Below are positions 8,150-16,225 of a stretch of 64,000 nucleotides of DNA, one piece after another. The position numbers and the translations under genes were made by a program. How positions within the stretch are numbered: the stretch's first letter is position 1; every line of letters starts with the position of its first letter. The notes below the pieces were generated by a model. It had not been told where the DNA came from and made no database searches. It saw nothing but the letters and a program-made list of their open reading frames with translations. The stretch is from CAHJXG01 sp964235485 (GTDB lineage: Bacteria; Pseudomonadota; Alphaproteobacteria; Acetobacterales; Acetobacteraceae), in contig CAXSAZ010000010.1 of NCBI GenBank assembly GCA_964235485.1, forward strand, positions 62,001-126,000, in the 5' to 3' direction.

Positions 8150-9877
8150 TCAAAGGGTCAGGCGTCGGCTGGCGAAGCCATACAGCGGGCGCCACAGCAG
8201 GCGGTTGAAGGCGACGACGAAGGCGGACATCACCGCGACGCCCAGCACCACCTTGGCCGTGGCGCCCTCGGCGGTCGCCTGCGCGATGTAGGCGCCCAGG
8301 CCGTGCGCGACCAGCCTCGTGTTGCCCCAGCTCGCGACCTCCGCCACGATGGCGGCGTTCCACGACCCGCCGGACGCGGTGATGGCGCCGGTCACGTAGT
8401 ACGGGAACACGCCCGGCAGGATCACCCGGCGCCACCACAGCCAGCCGCCGACCCGGAAGTTGCGTGCGGCCTCCTGCAGGTCGCCGGGAAAGGCGCTGGC
8501 GCCGGCGATCACGTTGAACAGGATGTACCACTGCGTGCCCAGGATCATCAGCGGCGTCAGCCAGATGTCCGGGTTGCCGCCGAAGCGCACGATCAACACG
8601 ACGAAGATCGGGAAGAACAGGTTGGCCGGGAACGCCGCCAGGAACTGCGCCACCGGCTGCGCCCGCCGCCCCCATTTCGGCCGCAGCCCCAGCCACACCC
8701 CGACCGGCACCCAAACCAAGGTCGCCAGCGTCATCAGGACCACGACGCGCACCAGGGTCAGCAGCCCGAGCCGCAGCGCCTCGAACAGGTCGGACCAGGC
8801 GAGCGAGACGGACACGTAGGCCACGATCTGCCAAACGGCGAGGGCCAACGCCGCCGCCAGCACGCCGAGGAATGCCGCGTCGCCCACGCGCCGGGACGGC
8901 GCCCGGAGGCCGGTCCGCCTCGCCCGGGCGCGGAAGGACAGCCGCAGGCCGCCGAACGCATCGAACACCCGGCCCACCGCGCCCGACGCCGCGCGCAGCA
9001 GCCGGGTGCGGCGGAGCAGCTTGAGCACCCAAGGGTCCTCGGCCTCCTCGGAGGCCGTCATCTCGAACCGGAACTTGGCCGACCAGGCCACCAGCGGGCG
9101 GAACAGCAACTGGTCATAGGCCAGGATCACCACCAGCATGGCGAAGATCGCCCACAGCACGGCGCCGATGTCCCGATGCTCCAAGGCGAGGGCCACGTAG
9201 CTGCCGATGCCGGGCAGCTTCCAGGTGGCGTCGCCCACGCTCACCGCCTCGCTCGCCACCACGAAGAACCAGCCGCCGGACATGGACATCATGGTGTTCC
9301 ACACCAGGCCCGGCATGGCGAACGGCACCTCCAGCCGCCAAAAGCGCTGCCAGGCGGTCAAGCGGTAGCTACGGCTGGCCTCGTCCAGGTCCGACGGCAC
9401 GGTCTTCAGCGATTGATACAGGCTGAACGCCATGTTCCAGGCCTGGCTGGTGAAGATCGCGAAGATGGCCGCAAGCTCCGCGCCCAGCACCCGGCCGGGG
9501 AACAGGCCCATGAAGAACACCACGGTGAACGACAGGAAGCCCAGGATCGGCACGGATTGCAGGATGTCGAGGATCGGCACCAGGATCAGCCCGGCCCGCC
9601 GGCTCTTGGCCGCCCAGGTGGCGTAGGTGAAGGTGAACAGCAGCGAGCACAGCAGGGCCGCGAACATGCGCAGCGTCGTGCGGACCGCGTAGCCCGGCAG
9701 GTTCAGGGGATCAAGCGCGATGGCCGTCGCGTCCAGCGCGTCGAGCGGCGCCATGGTCCCCCGCGCCACGCCCGCCACGTAGATCAGCGCGCCGAAGATG
9801 CAGAGGCCGGCGGCGATGTCGAACAGGTTGGGCAAGCGCCTGATGGACGCGAAGGCGGGGAAGGTGGTGTTGGGCAT
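8150..9877 (-). CDS. ABC transporter permease, two fused transmembrane domains
   Basis: A 575-residue inner-membrane protein made of two SsuC/NrtB-like permease domains in tandem, roughly residues 70-275 and 370-560. The conserved SLKTVPSDLDEASRSYRLTAW (in pieces) and LQEAARNFRVGGWLWWRRV segments are the two EAA loops that contact the ATPase. Both halves carry a W-N-x-x-(M/I) segment (GLVWNTMM, GGSWNAAI) typical of this permease group. A fused permease can act alone instead of as a dimer. It is the first gene of the minus-strand operon 9877-5206. Substrate unknown. Confidence 0.9.
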   Translation of the reverse strand: MPNTTFPAFASIRRLPNLFDIAAGLCIFGALIYVAGVARGTMAPLDALDATAIALDPLNLPGYAVRTTLRMFAALLCSLLFTFTYATWAAKSRRAGLILVPILDILQSVPILGFLSFTVVFFMGLFPGRVLGAELAAIFAIFTSQAWNMAFSLYQSLKTVPSDLDEASRSYRLTAWQRFWRLEVPFAMPGLVWNTMMSMSGGWFFVVASEAVSVGDATWKLPGIGSYVALALEHRDIGAVLWAIFAMLVVILAYDQLLFRPLVAWSAKFRFEMTASEEAEDPWVLKLLRRTRLLRAASGAVGRVFDAFGGLRLSFRARARRTGLRAPSRRVGDAAFLGVLAAALALAVWQIVAYVSVSLAWSDLFEALRLGLLTLVRVVVLMTLATLVWVPVGVWLGLRPKWGRRAQPVAQFLAAFPANLFFPIFVVLIVRFGGNPDIWLTPLMILGTQWYILFNVIAGASAFPGDLQEAARNFRVGGWLWWRRVILPGVFPYYVTGAITASGGSWNAAIVAEVASWGNTRLVAHGLGAYIAQATAEGATAKVVLGVAVMSAFVVAFNRLLWRPLYGFASRRLTL

Positions 9878-9996
9878 GGGGGCAATCCGACCGGGGACGG
9901 ACGCCTGTTACGCCGTTCGGGATCGGGTGTCAGCACGCGGCTGCGTGTCATCTTCGCGGCCGCCCGCCACGCCTGCTTGTCAGCCCGGCGGCGGGT
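9878..9996 (-). other. Spacer upstream of the double-permease operon
   Basis: A 119-base gap between the GGDEF/EAL gene stop and the permease start, both on the minus strand. It would hold the promoter of the 9877-5206 operon. I see no clear -35/-10 pair and no strong terminator. Confidence 0.35.
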
Positions 9997-12786
9997 TCAG
10001 CCCCGCAGCCCCAGGCTCTTGATCAGCCCGGCCACTTCCCCAGCCGGGGCCGGCCGGCTCAGCAAGTAGCCCTGGACCTCGCTGCACCCTTCGCGGCGCA
10101 CGTGGTCCAGTTGCGCCGCGGTTTCCACCCCTTCGGCCGTGATGCGCATGCCAAGGTTGCTGCCAAGGCCGGCAATCGCCCGGATGATGGCTTGGGCGTT
10201 GCCGCCGGAACTGCCCAGCGCCGTCAGGTCGCGCACAAATGACTGGTCGATCTTGATCTTGTCGAACGGGAAGCTCCGGAGATAGCCGAGCGAGGAGAAC
10301 CCCGTGCCGAAATCATCCATCGAGATGCGCACGCCGAGTTCGCGCAACTGGTGCAGCGTGGCAAGCGTCGCCTCGCTGTCGGCCATCAGCACGGATTCCG
10401 TGATCTCCAACTCCAGCCGCGCCGCGGGCAGGCCGGACCGCGCCAGCGCCGCCTGCACGGCCGGGACGAGGGACGGGTTGCGGAACTGGATGGGGGACAC
10501 GTTGACGGCGACCTTCACGCCGTTTGGCCAGGCCGCGGCCTCCATGCAGGCCGCCGTCAGCGCCCACTCGCCGACCTGCACGATCAGCCCGGTGTCCTCC
10601 GCCACCGGGATGAACTGGCCCGGGGACACGCGGCCCGCCGGGTGGTTCCAGCGGATCAGGGCCTCGAAGCCGCAAACGCGGTTCTCCCGGAGGTCGAACA
10701 GCGGCTGGTACAGCAGCTCGAACTCCTTTCTGACGAGGCCCGCGCGCAGGTCGATTTCCATGGCGCGCCGGGCTTGCTGCCGGGCGTCTATCTCCGCCTC
10801 GAAAAAGCAGACCGTGCCGGGTCCGTCCTGCTTCGCCCGGCTCAGCGTCAGGTCGGCCTTGCGCAGAAGCGCGTCGGTCGCCGCCGCGTCGGCCGGGGCC
10901 ATGACGACGCCGATGCAGGCGCCGAGCATGACCTCATGCCCACCGACGGCGTAGGGGGCGCTGATCGCCTCGCCCACGCGCCGGGCGACCTCGGCGGCGT
11001 CTTCCGGCCGGCGCAGCCCGGACGCCACAACCGCGAACTCGTCCGGGCCGAGCCTTGCAGCCCACTCCGACCGGCGCAGGCAGCCGGACAGGCGCTCCGC
11101 CACATCCCGCAGCACCTGGTCCCCGGCGGGAAAGCCCAGCGTCTCGTTGACCGCCTTGAAGTGGTCGAGGTCGATGATCAAGACGGCGAACGCGCCGCCC
11201 TCCTCAAGCCCCGCCACCGCGGCTTCCACCGTCTGCTCCAGCACGGCCCGGTTCGGCAACCCGGTCAGCGCGTCGTGGCGCGCCATGTGGGAAATCTTCT
11301 CCTCCGCCTGCACCCGCTCCGTGATGTTCTCATAGGTCGTGACCCAGCCGCCGTCGGGCATCGGCTGGTGCACCAGCGAGACCACCCGGCCCAGCCCCAT
11401 CTCCAGGATCTGCGTGTAAGCGGCGCCCTGGGCGATCTGCGCCGCCCGGTCCTCGTAGAAACGGCTTGCCTCTGCAGGCGTGAAGGCGCCGGCGTCGGTG
11501 CAAAGCTTGAACAACGTTGGGAAGGGCGTGCCGATCGCCGGCATCTCCGGCCATAGCTGGAAGATCTCGCAGAACCGCCGGTTGATCAAGCGCAGGCGCT
11601 GCTCGCTGTCGAACATGCACAGCCCCTGGGCCATGTTGTTCAACGCGGCGTCCAGGGAGGTGTTGGCACGCTCCAGCGCCGCTTCGTGCTGCTTGCGGGT
11701 CGTGATGTCGCTGCAGATGGCGACGAAGCCGCCCTCCCGGGTGCTGCTGCGGTTGACGCGGAGCCACCGCCCGTCGGGCAGGCGGACTTCCCCGGCGCTG
11801 TCCGCGGCGCTGCCCAGCGCACGGAGGTATTCGTTCATGCGGGTGTTGGCGACCGCCATCTTGCCCGCGGCGTCCACCACCATCACCCCTTCGCTCGACC
11901 CCTCGATGGCGTCGGTCAGACAGGCCTGGGCCGAACGGCGCTGCGCGACCTCCCGCCCCACCATGGCCGCGATGTTGGCCCGCATCACCGCCATGGCCGC
12001 CAGCAACGCACCCAGCTCGTCGCTGCCGCCGACCGGCACATGCGTGTCGAGCTGGCCCGCCGCGATCCGCTCCGCCGCGGCGGACGCGGCGGCGACCGGC
12101 CCGATGATGCGGCGGGTGAGCAGGATGGCGACGATGACGCCCAGGATCACCGCAAGCCCGGTGGCGAGCAACGCGAGCAGCTTCGCCTGGACCACCCTGT
12201 CATGCGCGCGCTGCCGGAAGCGGAAGCCGTCGCCCGCGGCATGGTTGACGAGCAGATCCAGGCGTTCGTGCACCGCCTGGGCAAGCGCGTCCACACGGGA
12301 ACCGCCGACCACCATGTCCACTCCGGCGTCCAGCCCCGCAGCCGCGCGCCAATCGGCGATGGCGGCGGCGGCATCGACGGCCGCCTGCGCAGCTTGCGGC
12401 GACAGGCTGCGCTGGCCCGCGATGGCCAGGTCGTCGTCCAGCGACTGCGACAGGTCATCCACCTGCGCCGACAGGCTGGCCCGATCCGGCAGCGCGGTCC
12501 CGTAAGCCAGGCGGGCCGCCGCGGCTTCGATGCCCGCGAAATCGGCCGAGGCCGCGCGCGCGTAGCTGATCGACATCAAGGCGCCGTCAAACGTCTGCTC
12601 CGTCAGGCGGCCGACCACGGCGATGTTGAGGACGGCATAAGCGCCCAAGCTGGCCGTGACGCCGCCCATGCACAGGAACGCCAACAAAATCTTACGCCGG
12701 ATGGTTAAGCGCAGGCCAGGGCGCACGGCGCCGAGCGCTGAATGCGCCCTGGTCAAAACGCCGGGACAGGAGACCGAAATCGACAT
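9997..12786 (-). CDS. Membrane-bound GGDEF/EAL protein, probably a c-di-GMP phosphodiesterase
   Basis: A 929-residue signalling protein. There are two membrane spans (about residues 33-58 and 190-213) around a helical periplasmic sensor, then HAMP, two PAS-like domains (about 285-370 and 385-490), GGDEF (about 500-660) and EAL (about 675-920). The GGDEF signature reads LGPDEF, so the second glycine is proline and cyclase activity is doubtful. The EAL domain looks complete: FEALIRW, NVSPIQF, LEITESVL, DDFGTGFSSL and AEGVET are all present. The family expectation is hydrolysis of c-di-GMP, with the GGDEF part perhaps binding GTP. The ATG at 12786 was chosen because the frame upstream lacks domain character. 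It is divergent from the DUF3034-haemoglobin-cupredoxin operon. Confidence 0.93.
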   Translation of the reverse strand: MSISVSCPGVLTRAHSALGAVRPGLRLTIRRKILLAFLCMGGVTASLGAYAVLNIAVVGRLTEQTFDGALMSISYARAASADFAGIEAAAARLAYGTALPDRASLSAQVDDLSQSLDDDLAIAGQRSLSPQAAQAAVDAAAAIADWRAAAGLDAGVDMVVGGSRVDALAQAVHERLDLLVNHAAGDGFRFRQRAHDRVVQAKLLALLATGLAVILGVIVAILLTRRIIGPVAAASAAAERIAAGQLDTHVPVGGSDELGALLAAMAVMRANIAAMVGREVAQRRSAQACLTDAIEGSSEGVMVVDAAGKMAVANTRMNEYLRALGSAADSAGEVRLPDGRWLRVNRSSTREGGFVAICSDITTRKQHEAALERANTSLDAALNNMAQGLCMFDSEQRLRLINRRFCEIFQLWPEMPAIGTPFPTLFKLCTDAGAFTPAEASRFYEDRAAQIAQGAAYTQILEMGLGRVVSLVHQPMPDGGWVTTYENITERVQAEEKISHMARHDALTGLPNRAVLEQTVEAAVAGLEEGGAFAVLIIDLDHFKAVNETLGFPAGDQVLRDVAERLSGCLRRSEWAARLGPDEFAVVASGLRRPEDAAEVARRVGEAISAPYAVGGHEVMLGACIGVVMAPADAAATDALLRKADLTLSRAKQDGPGTVCFFEAEIDARQQARRAMEIDLRAGLVRKEFELLYQPLFDLRENRVCGFEALIRWNHPAGRVSPGQFIPVAEDTGLIVQVGEWALTAACMEAAAWPNGVKVAVNVSPIQFRNPSLVPAVQAALARSGLPAARLELEITESVLMADSEATLATLHQLRELGVRISMDDFGTGFSSLGYLRSFPFDKIKIDQSFVRDLTALGSSGGNAQAIIRAIAGLGSNLGMRITAEGVETAAQLDHVRREGCSEVQGYLLSRPAPAGEVAGLIKSLGLRG

Positions 12787-12956
12787 TGCGGCAGTTTGCC
12801 TGCGACACCTTAACTGAAACCTTACAGCCCGGCCCGGAGCGCCTGCCCAACCAAACATAATGCACAAGCTCAGCTTTTTGTTGTTAGATCGTTACTATTA
12901 TCCGCTCGTGGCCGGTCAGGCTTTGGGCGACGTGTCGGGAGTTCAGGGCGGAAACG
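12787..12956. promoter_or_regulatory. Divergent promoter region between GGDEF/EAL gene and DUF3034 operon
   Basis: This 170-base region separates two divergent genes. It contains an AT-rich patch at 12872-12903 with a TATTAT hexamer at 12896-12901 that could be a -10 for the plus-strand operon. The matching -35 is weak. Assignment is by position and base composition only. Confidence 0.35.
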
Positions 12957-13847
12957 ATGCGGGGTCGGAATCATTGGCTCATCTGCGGATTGGCATGGAC
13001 CGTCTTGGCGGCCTGGATGTCTTCCGCGCAGGCGCAGGACCGGCTGCCGGAACGCGGGAAGCTGATCGCAACCGCCGGGCTGATCCAGATCGAGGGCGCG
13101 GGTGGCGGCGGGCTGGCGCCCTGGGCGCTCATCACCGGATACGGCACGCGGGACGCCGTGGGCGCCAACGTGCACGGCACCGTGGTCCGGGTGACGAACT
13201 TCACCCTGTCCACCCTGGGCGCCGCGGTCGGGCTGTATGACCGGGTGGAGCTGTCCTATGCCCGGCAGTTCTTCGACACGGGCGGAACCGGGCGGGCGCT
13301 GGGCCTGGGCGGCGGGTATCAATTCAGCCAGGACGTGTTCGGCGCGAAGCTGCGCTTGTTCGGCGATGCCATCCTGGACCAGGACAGTTGGCTGCCGCAG
13401 GTGGCCGTGGGGCTGCAGTACAAGGTGAACAACCGGGGAGACGTGCTGCGCGCAATCGGGGCGAAGTCGGACCAGGGCGCCGACTTCTACGTGGCGGCGA
13501 CCAAGCTGTTCCTGGCGCAAAGCCTGCTGCTCAACGCCACGGTGCGGATGACCCGGGCGAACCAGGCCGGCATCCTCGGTTTCGGCGGCGACCGCAGCAA
13601 CGCCTACCATCCGGAGTTCGAGGGGTCGGCGGCCCTGCTGCTGAGCCGTCACTGGGCGGTGGGCGGCGAGTATCGCACAAAGCCGGACAACCTGCGCTTC
13701 GCCCGCGAAAGCGATTGGTACGACCTGTTCGTCACCTGGCTGCCGGCCAAGTGGGTGTCGGCGACGCTGGCCTACGTGGACCTCGGCAGCGTCGCCACGC
13801 GCAAGCACCAGGAGGGGATCTATGCCAGTCTTCAGCTTGGCTTCTAG
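12957..13847 (+). CDS. DUF3034 family outer-membrane-like protein
   Basis: A 296-residue exported protein with signal peptide MRGRNHWLICGLAWTVLAAW up to SAQA-Q. The rest is rich in alternating aromatic/hydrophobic strands (YVAATKLFLAQSLLLNATVRM, split here by turns) and ends in ...ASLQLGF with terminal phenylalanine, as outer-membrane beta-barrels do. It matches what I know of the DUF3034 family in length and in the Q-F-F-D-T-G and Y-H-P-E-F-E-G blocks. The next gene starts 26 bases before its stop. DUF3034 has no established function. Frequent linkage to a truncated haemoglobin and a cupredoxin, as seen here, suggests a role with a periplasmic redox or gas ligand. Confidence 0.82.
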   Translation: MRGRNHWLICGLAWTVLAAWMSSAQAQDRLPERGKLIATAGLIQIEGAGGGGLAPWALITGYGTRDAVGANVHGTVVRVTNFTLSTLGAAVGLYDRVELSYARQFFDTGGTGRALGLGGGYQFSQDVFGAKLRLFGDAILDQDSWLPQVAVGLQYKVNNRGDVLRAIGAKSDQGADFYVAATKLFLAQSLLLNATVRMTRANQAGILGFGGDRSNAYHPEFEGSAALLLSRHWAVGGEYRTKPDNLRFARESDWYDLFVTWLPAKWVSATLAYVDLGSVATRKHQEGIYASLQLGF

Positions 13848-14295
13848 GGCCGTCCTTGGCGCCGGGGCGGCGCTGGCGCTGTCCGCGGCGCTGCTGGCCG
13901 CGCCGGCCCGCGCCGGCAGCTTGTACGAAGAGCTGGGGGAGCGCCCCGGGCTGGCGCGGATCGTGGACGGCATGTTGCACCGCGTGCTGCTGGACCCGCG
14001 GATCAAGGAAAAGTTCGACGACGCCAACATGGAGCGGCTGCAGGGACTGTTGATCCTGCACCTTTGCGTGGTGAGCGGTGGACCGTGCCGCTACCCCGGG
14101 CGGACCATGAAAACGGCGCACGCCGACCTCAGCCTCGCGCCGCGCCATTTCAACGCGCTGGTGGAGGATCTCCAGGACGCAATGGACGCAGAAAGCGTGC
14201 CGTTCCGGACCCAGAACCGGCTACTGGCGCTGCTGGCGCCGATGCACCGCGACATCGTGGCCGCACCCGGCGCACCAACAGGAGCAGCACCATGA
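13822..14295 (+). CDS. Exported group 1 truncated haemoglobin
   Basis: A 157-residue protein with a clear N-terminal signal peptide (cleavage near APARA-G, residue 31) followed by a 2/2 globin beginning SLYEELGERPGLARIVDG. His100 in TMKTAHADL is the expected proximal haem ligand. The GGPC-x-Y-x-GR block with Cys82 and Cys89 is typical for the family. At the usual B10 tyrosine position (the F-Y of family members) this protein has M51-L52, so the distal pocket differs. Ribosome site GGAGGGGATCT precedes the ATG inside the DUF3034 gene. The signal peptide implies a periplasmic haem protein, which is less common than the cytoplasmic forms. Confidence 0.85.
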   Translation: MPVFSLASRAVLGAGAALALSAALLAAPARAGSLYEELGERPGLARIVDGMLHRVLLDPRIKEKFDDANMERLQGLLILHLCVVSGGPCRYPGRTMKTAHADLSLAPRHFNALVEDLQDAMDAESVPFRTQNRLLALLAPMHRDIVAAPGAPTGAAP

Positions 14296-14636
14296 CCGTC
14301 CGACTCCGCGCTCGACTCTGCCTGGCCGCCTTTGGAGCGGTGCTGGCCTCCGCCCTGGGCGCCTGGGCGGCTTGGGCGGCCGTTCCGGTCGTGACCCAGG
14401 CGAACCGCAGGTTCCAGCCGCAGCAGATCGAGGTGGCGCGCGGCGGCACGATCCGCTTCGTGAACGACGACGGGCAGCTCCTGCACCACGTCTACTCGAC
14501 ATCGCCCAGCTTCGACTTCGACAGCGGCGAGCAGGAGCCGGGCAAGGCCATCGAGGCGCGGTTCCCCGTGGCCGGGACCTTCACCGTGCTGTGCGGCATC
14601 CATCCGAAGATGCGGCTCGTGGTGACGGTGCGGTAG
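14292..14636 (+). CDS. Cupredoxin (plastocyanin/amicyanin-like copper protein)
   Basis: A 114-residue exported blue-copper protein. The signal peptide ends near AWA-A (about residue 30). Copper ligands are visible: His66 (LLHHVYS, or His65), and C-x2-H-x2-M at Cys101, His104 and Met107 in VLCGIHPKM, the short amicyanin-like loop. These proteins carry single electrons in the periplasm. Its start overlaps the haemoglobin stop by 4 bases, so the two are probably made together. Database entries of this type are often labelled methylamine utilisation protein, but nothing else here supports methylamine metabolism. Confidence 0.85.
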   Translation: MTVRLRARLCLAAFGAVLASALGAWAAWAAVPVVTQANRRFQPQQIEVARGGTIRFVNDDGQLLHHVYSTSPSFDFDSGEQEPGKAIEARFPVAGTFTVLCGIHPKMRLVVTVR

Positions 14637-14638
14637 GC

Positions 14639-14730
14639 GTCGCCGGCACGGCGCATCGAATGGCATCGGCACGGCGCGTCGGGCGGCATCGGCACGGCGC
14701 ATCGAACGGCGCCGACACGGCTGGGTGCCG
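14639..14730. repeat. Four tandem copies of a 23-bp repeat
   Basis: Immediately after the cupredoxin stop there are four head-to-tail 23-base units starting at 14639, 14662, 14685 and 14708, of the form ggcatcggcacggcgcatcg plus three variable bases. The two middle copies are closest and the last is degraded. The repeat lies in the 135-base gap before the DnaJ gene and encodes nothing obvious. Confidence 0.75.
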
Positions 14731-14771
14731 GTGGGGCAAATGCGCTATGCTGCCCCGCCGATCCATGAGAG

Positions 14772-15656
14772 GTGCCGTTGGCCGACGATCCCTATGCGCT
14801 GCTGGGCGTTCCCCGTACCGCAACAGAACAGCAAATCCGCTCCGCGTTCCTGAAGCTCGCCAAGACCAGCCACCCGGACGTGAACCCCGGGGACAAAAAG
14901 GCCGAGGAACGCTTCAAAGCCATCTCCGGGGCGCACGACCTGCTGTCCGACCCGGTGAAGCGGGCGCGGTTCGACCGGGGCGAGATCGACGCGGCCGGGC
15001 AGGACGTGCCCTCGCGCGGCTACTATCGGCCCGGCGGCGGCGCGCAGTATGCCAACGGCGACATGGATGACATCCTGGCGGGCATGTTCGGGCAGGCGCG
15101 CGGCGCGGCGCGTCCGCAGCGCGGCGCCGACCAGCGCTACACGCTCAACGTGTCCTTTCTCGACGCGGCGCGCGGCGCGGTGCAGCGGCTGGCCTTGCCC
15201 GGCGGCGGCGACCTGGACGTGCAGATCCCGCCGGGCACGGAAACCGGGCAAACGCTGCGCCTGCGCGGCAAGGGACGGCCCGGCGCCGGGGGCGGGCCGG
15301 CGGGCGACGCGCTGATCGAGATCACCGTGCTGTCCCACCCGCTGTTCCGTCGGGACGGCCGCGACATCCACCTCGACCTGCCGATCAGCCTCCCGGAAGC
15401 GGTGCTGGGCGGCCGCGTGCCGGTGCCGACCGTGGCCGGCGCCGTTACCATGGCGATCCCGCCGGGTTCGGACAGCGGCACCAAACTGCGGCTGCGCGGC
15501 AAGGGCCTGCCGGGGCACGACGGGCAACCGCCCGGGGACGCCTACGCGACGCTGCGCGTGGTGGTCGGCCCGGCGGACGACGCGCTACGGGAGTTCCTGC
15601 GCGGCTGGGCGCCGGGTCAGGCGTTCGATCCGCGGTCCGGCTTGCCCAAGGAGTGA
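14772..15656 (+). CDS. DnaJ-like co-chaperone of the CbpA type
   Basis: A 294-residue J-domain protein. The J domain occupies residues 1-70 with the HPD motif in KTSHPDVNPGD, which stimulates DnaK ATPase. A short Gly-rich linker leads to two DnaJ C-terminal substrate-binding domains, each with an R-L-R-G-K-G motif (LRLRGKGRPG, LRLRGKGLPG). The cysteine-rich zinc finger of DnaJ is absent, which fits CbpA/DnaJ2-type proteins. The start could be GTG 14772 or TTG 14778. GAGAGG just upstream fits the TTG well, which would remove two residues. The 3' end overlaps the convergent thioredoxin gene by 40 bases. Confidence 0.9.
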   Translation: MPLADDPYALLGVPRTATEQQIRSAFLKLAKTSHPDVNPGDKKAEERFKAISGAHDLLSDPVKRARFDRGEIDAAGQDVPSRGYYRPGGGAQYANGDMDDILAGMFGQARGAARPQRGADQRYTLNVSFLDAARGAVQRLALPGGGDLDVQIPPGTETGQTLRLRGKGRPGAGGGPAGDALIEITVLSHPLFRRDGRDIHLDLPISLPEAVLGGRVPVPTVAGAVTMAIPPGSDSGTKLRLRGKGLPGHDGQPPGDAYATLRVVVGPADDALREFLRGWAPGQAFDPRSGLPKE

Positions 15657-16216
15657 GCCGGCGCCGCCGGCCCGGCCATGCGGCGGATCGCCTCCACGAA
15701 CTCGGCGCTGGCCCAGTCGGCCGCACCCTCTAGCCGCCCGCGCTCCTTGCCGGCGCGGTCGATCAAGAGCGTGGTGGGGATGCCCCGCGCGCCCACGGCC
15801 CGGGCCGCGTCGCCGCGGGGGTCCAGCAGGACCGGCAAGGTCTGGATGTTCTTGTCCCGGTAGAAACGCTCCACCGGAGGCGCGCCGCCGCGGTCGGAGG
15901 ACAGCGCCAGTACGGCCACGCCGTCGCCCGCCACCAGCCGGGCCAGGGCGTCGAGCGCGGGCATCTCGGCGACGCAGGGCACGCACCAGGTGGCCCACAG
16001 GTTCAGCACGATCCCCTGCCCGGCATAGTCGGCCAGGGTGCGCACGGTGCCGTCGGCAGTGGAAAAGCGCAGCTCCGGCACCGCCGCGCCGTCCTTGAGC
16101 TGCAAGCGCGACAGGTCGGCCAGGCCGGGCGTCGCCGCCCGCGGTTTGCGCGGGGCCAGCGCGACCGGTAGGGTCAGGGCCGCCGCCAGCACGGCGCGGC
16201 GCTTCGATAAAACCAT
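15617..16216 (-). CDS. TlpA-like thiol:disulfide reductase
   Basis: A 199-residue exported thioredoxin-fold protein. The N-terminal signal (MVLSKRRAVLAAALTLPVAL) is followed by an AlkC/TSA-Redoxin domain with active site WATWCVPCVAEMPAL. The cis-proline region is GIPTTLLID. TlpA proteins keep periplasmic cysteines reduced, for example in cytochrome oxidase or cytochrome c assembly. The gene is divergent from argH with only 9 bases between the two starts, and its end overlaps the DnaJ-like gene in convergent fashion. Confidence 0.9.
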   Translation of the reverse strand: MVLSKRRAVLAAALTLPVALAPRKPRAATPGLADLSRLQLKDGAAVPELRFSTADGTVRTLADYAGQGIVLNLWATWCVPCVAEMPALDALARLVAGDGVAVLALSSDRGGAPPVERFYRDKNIQTLPVLLDPRGDAARAVGARGIPTTLLIDRAGKERGRLEGAADWASAEFVEAIRRMAGPAAPAHSLGKPDRGSNA

Positions 16217-16225
16217 GGTGCGTCC

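Noticed and set aside
8303..10069. 588-codon plus-strand open frame opposite the double permease
   Set aside because: Antisense shadow of a well-supported transporter gene, with no ribosome site or domain.
9997..12786. Active bifunctional diguanylate cyclase/phosphodiesterase
   Set aside because: The GGDEF motif is GPDEF, so cyclase activity is not supported; only the EAL half is called active.
13822..14636. Methylamine utilisation cluster
   Set aside because: Only the cupredoxin loop is amicyanin-like; no methylamine dehydrogenase or MauG gene is present.
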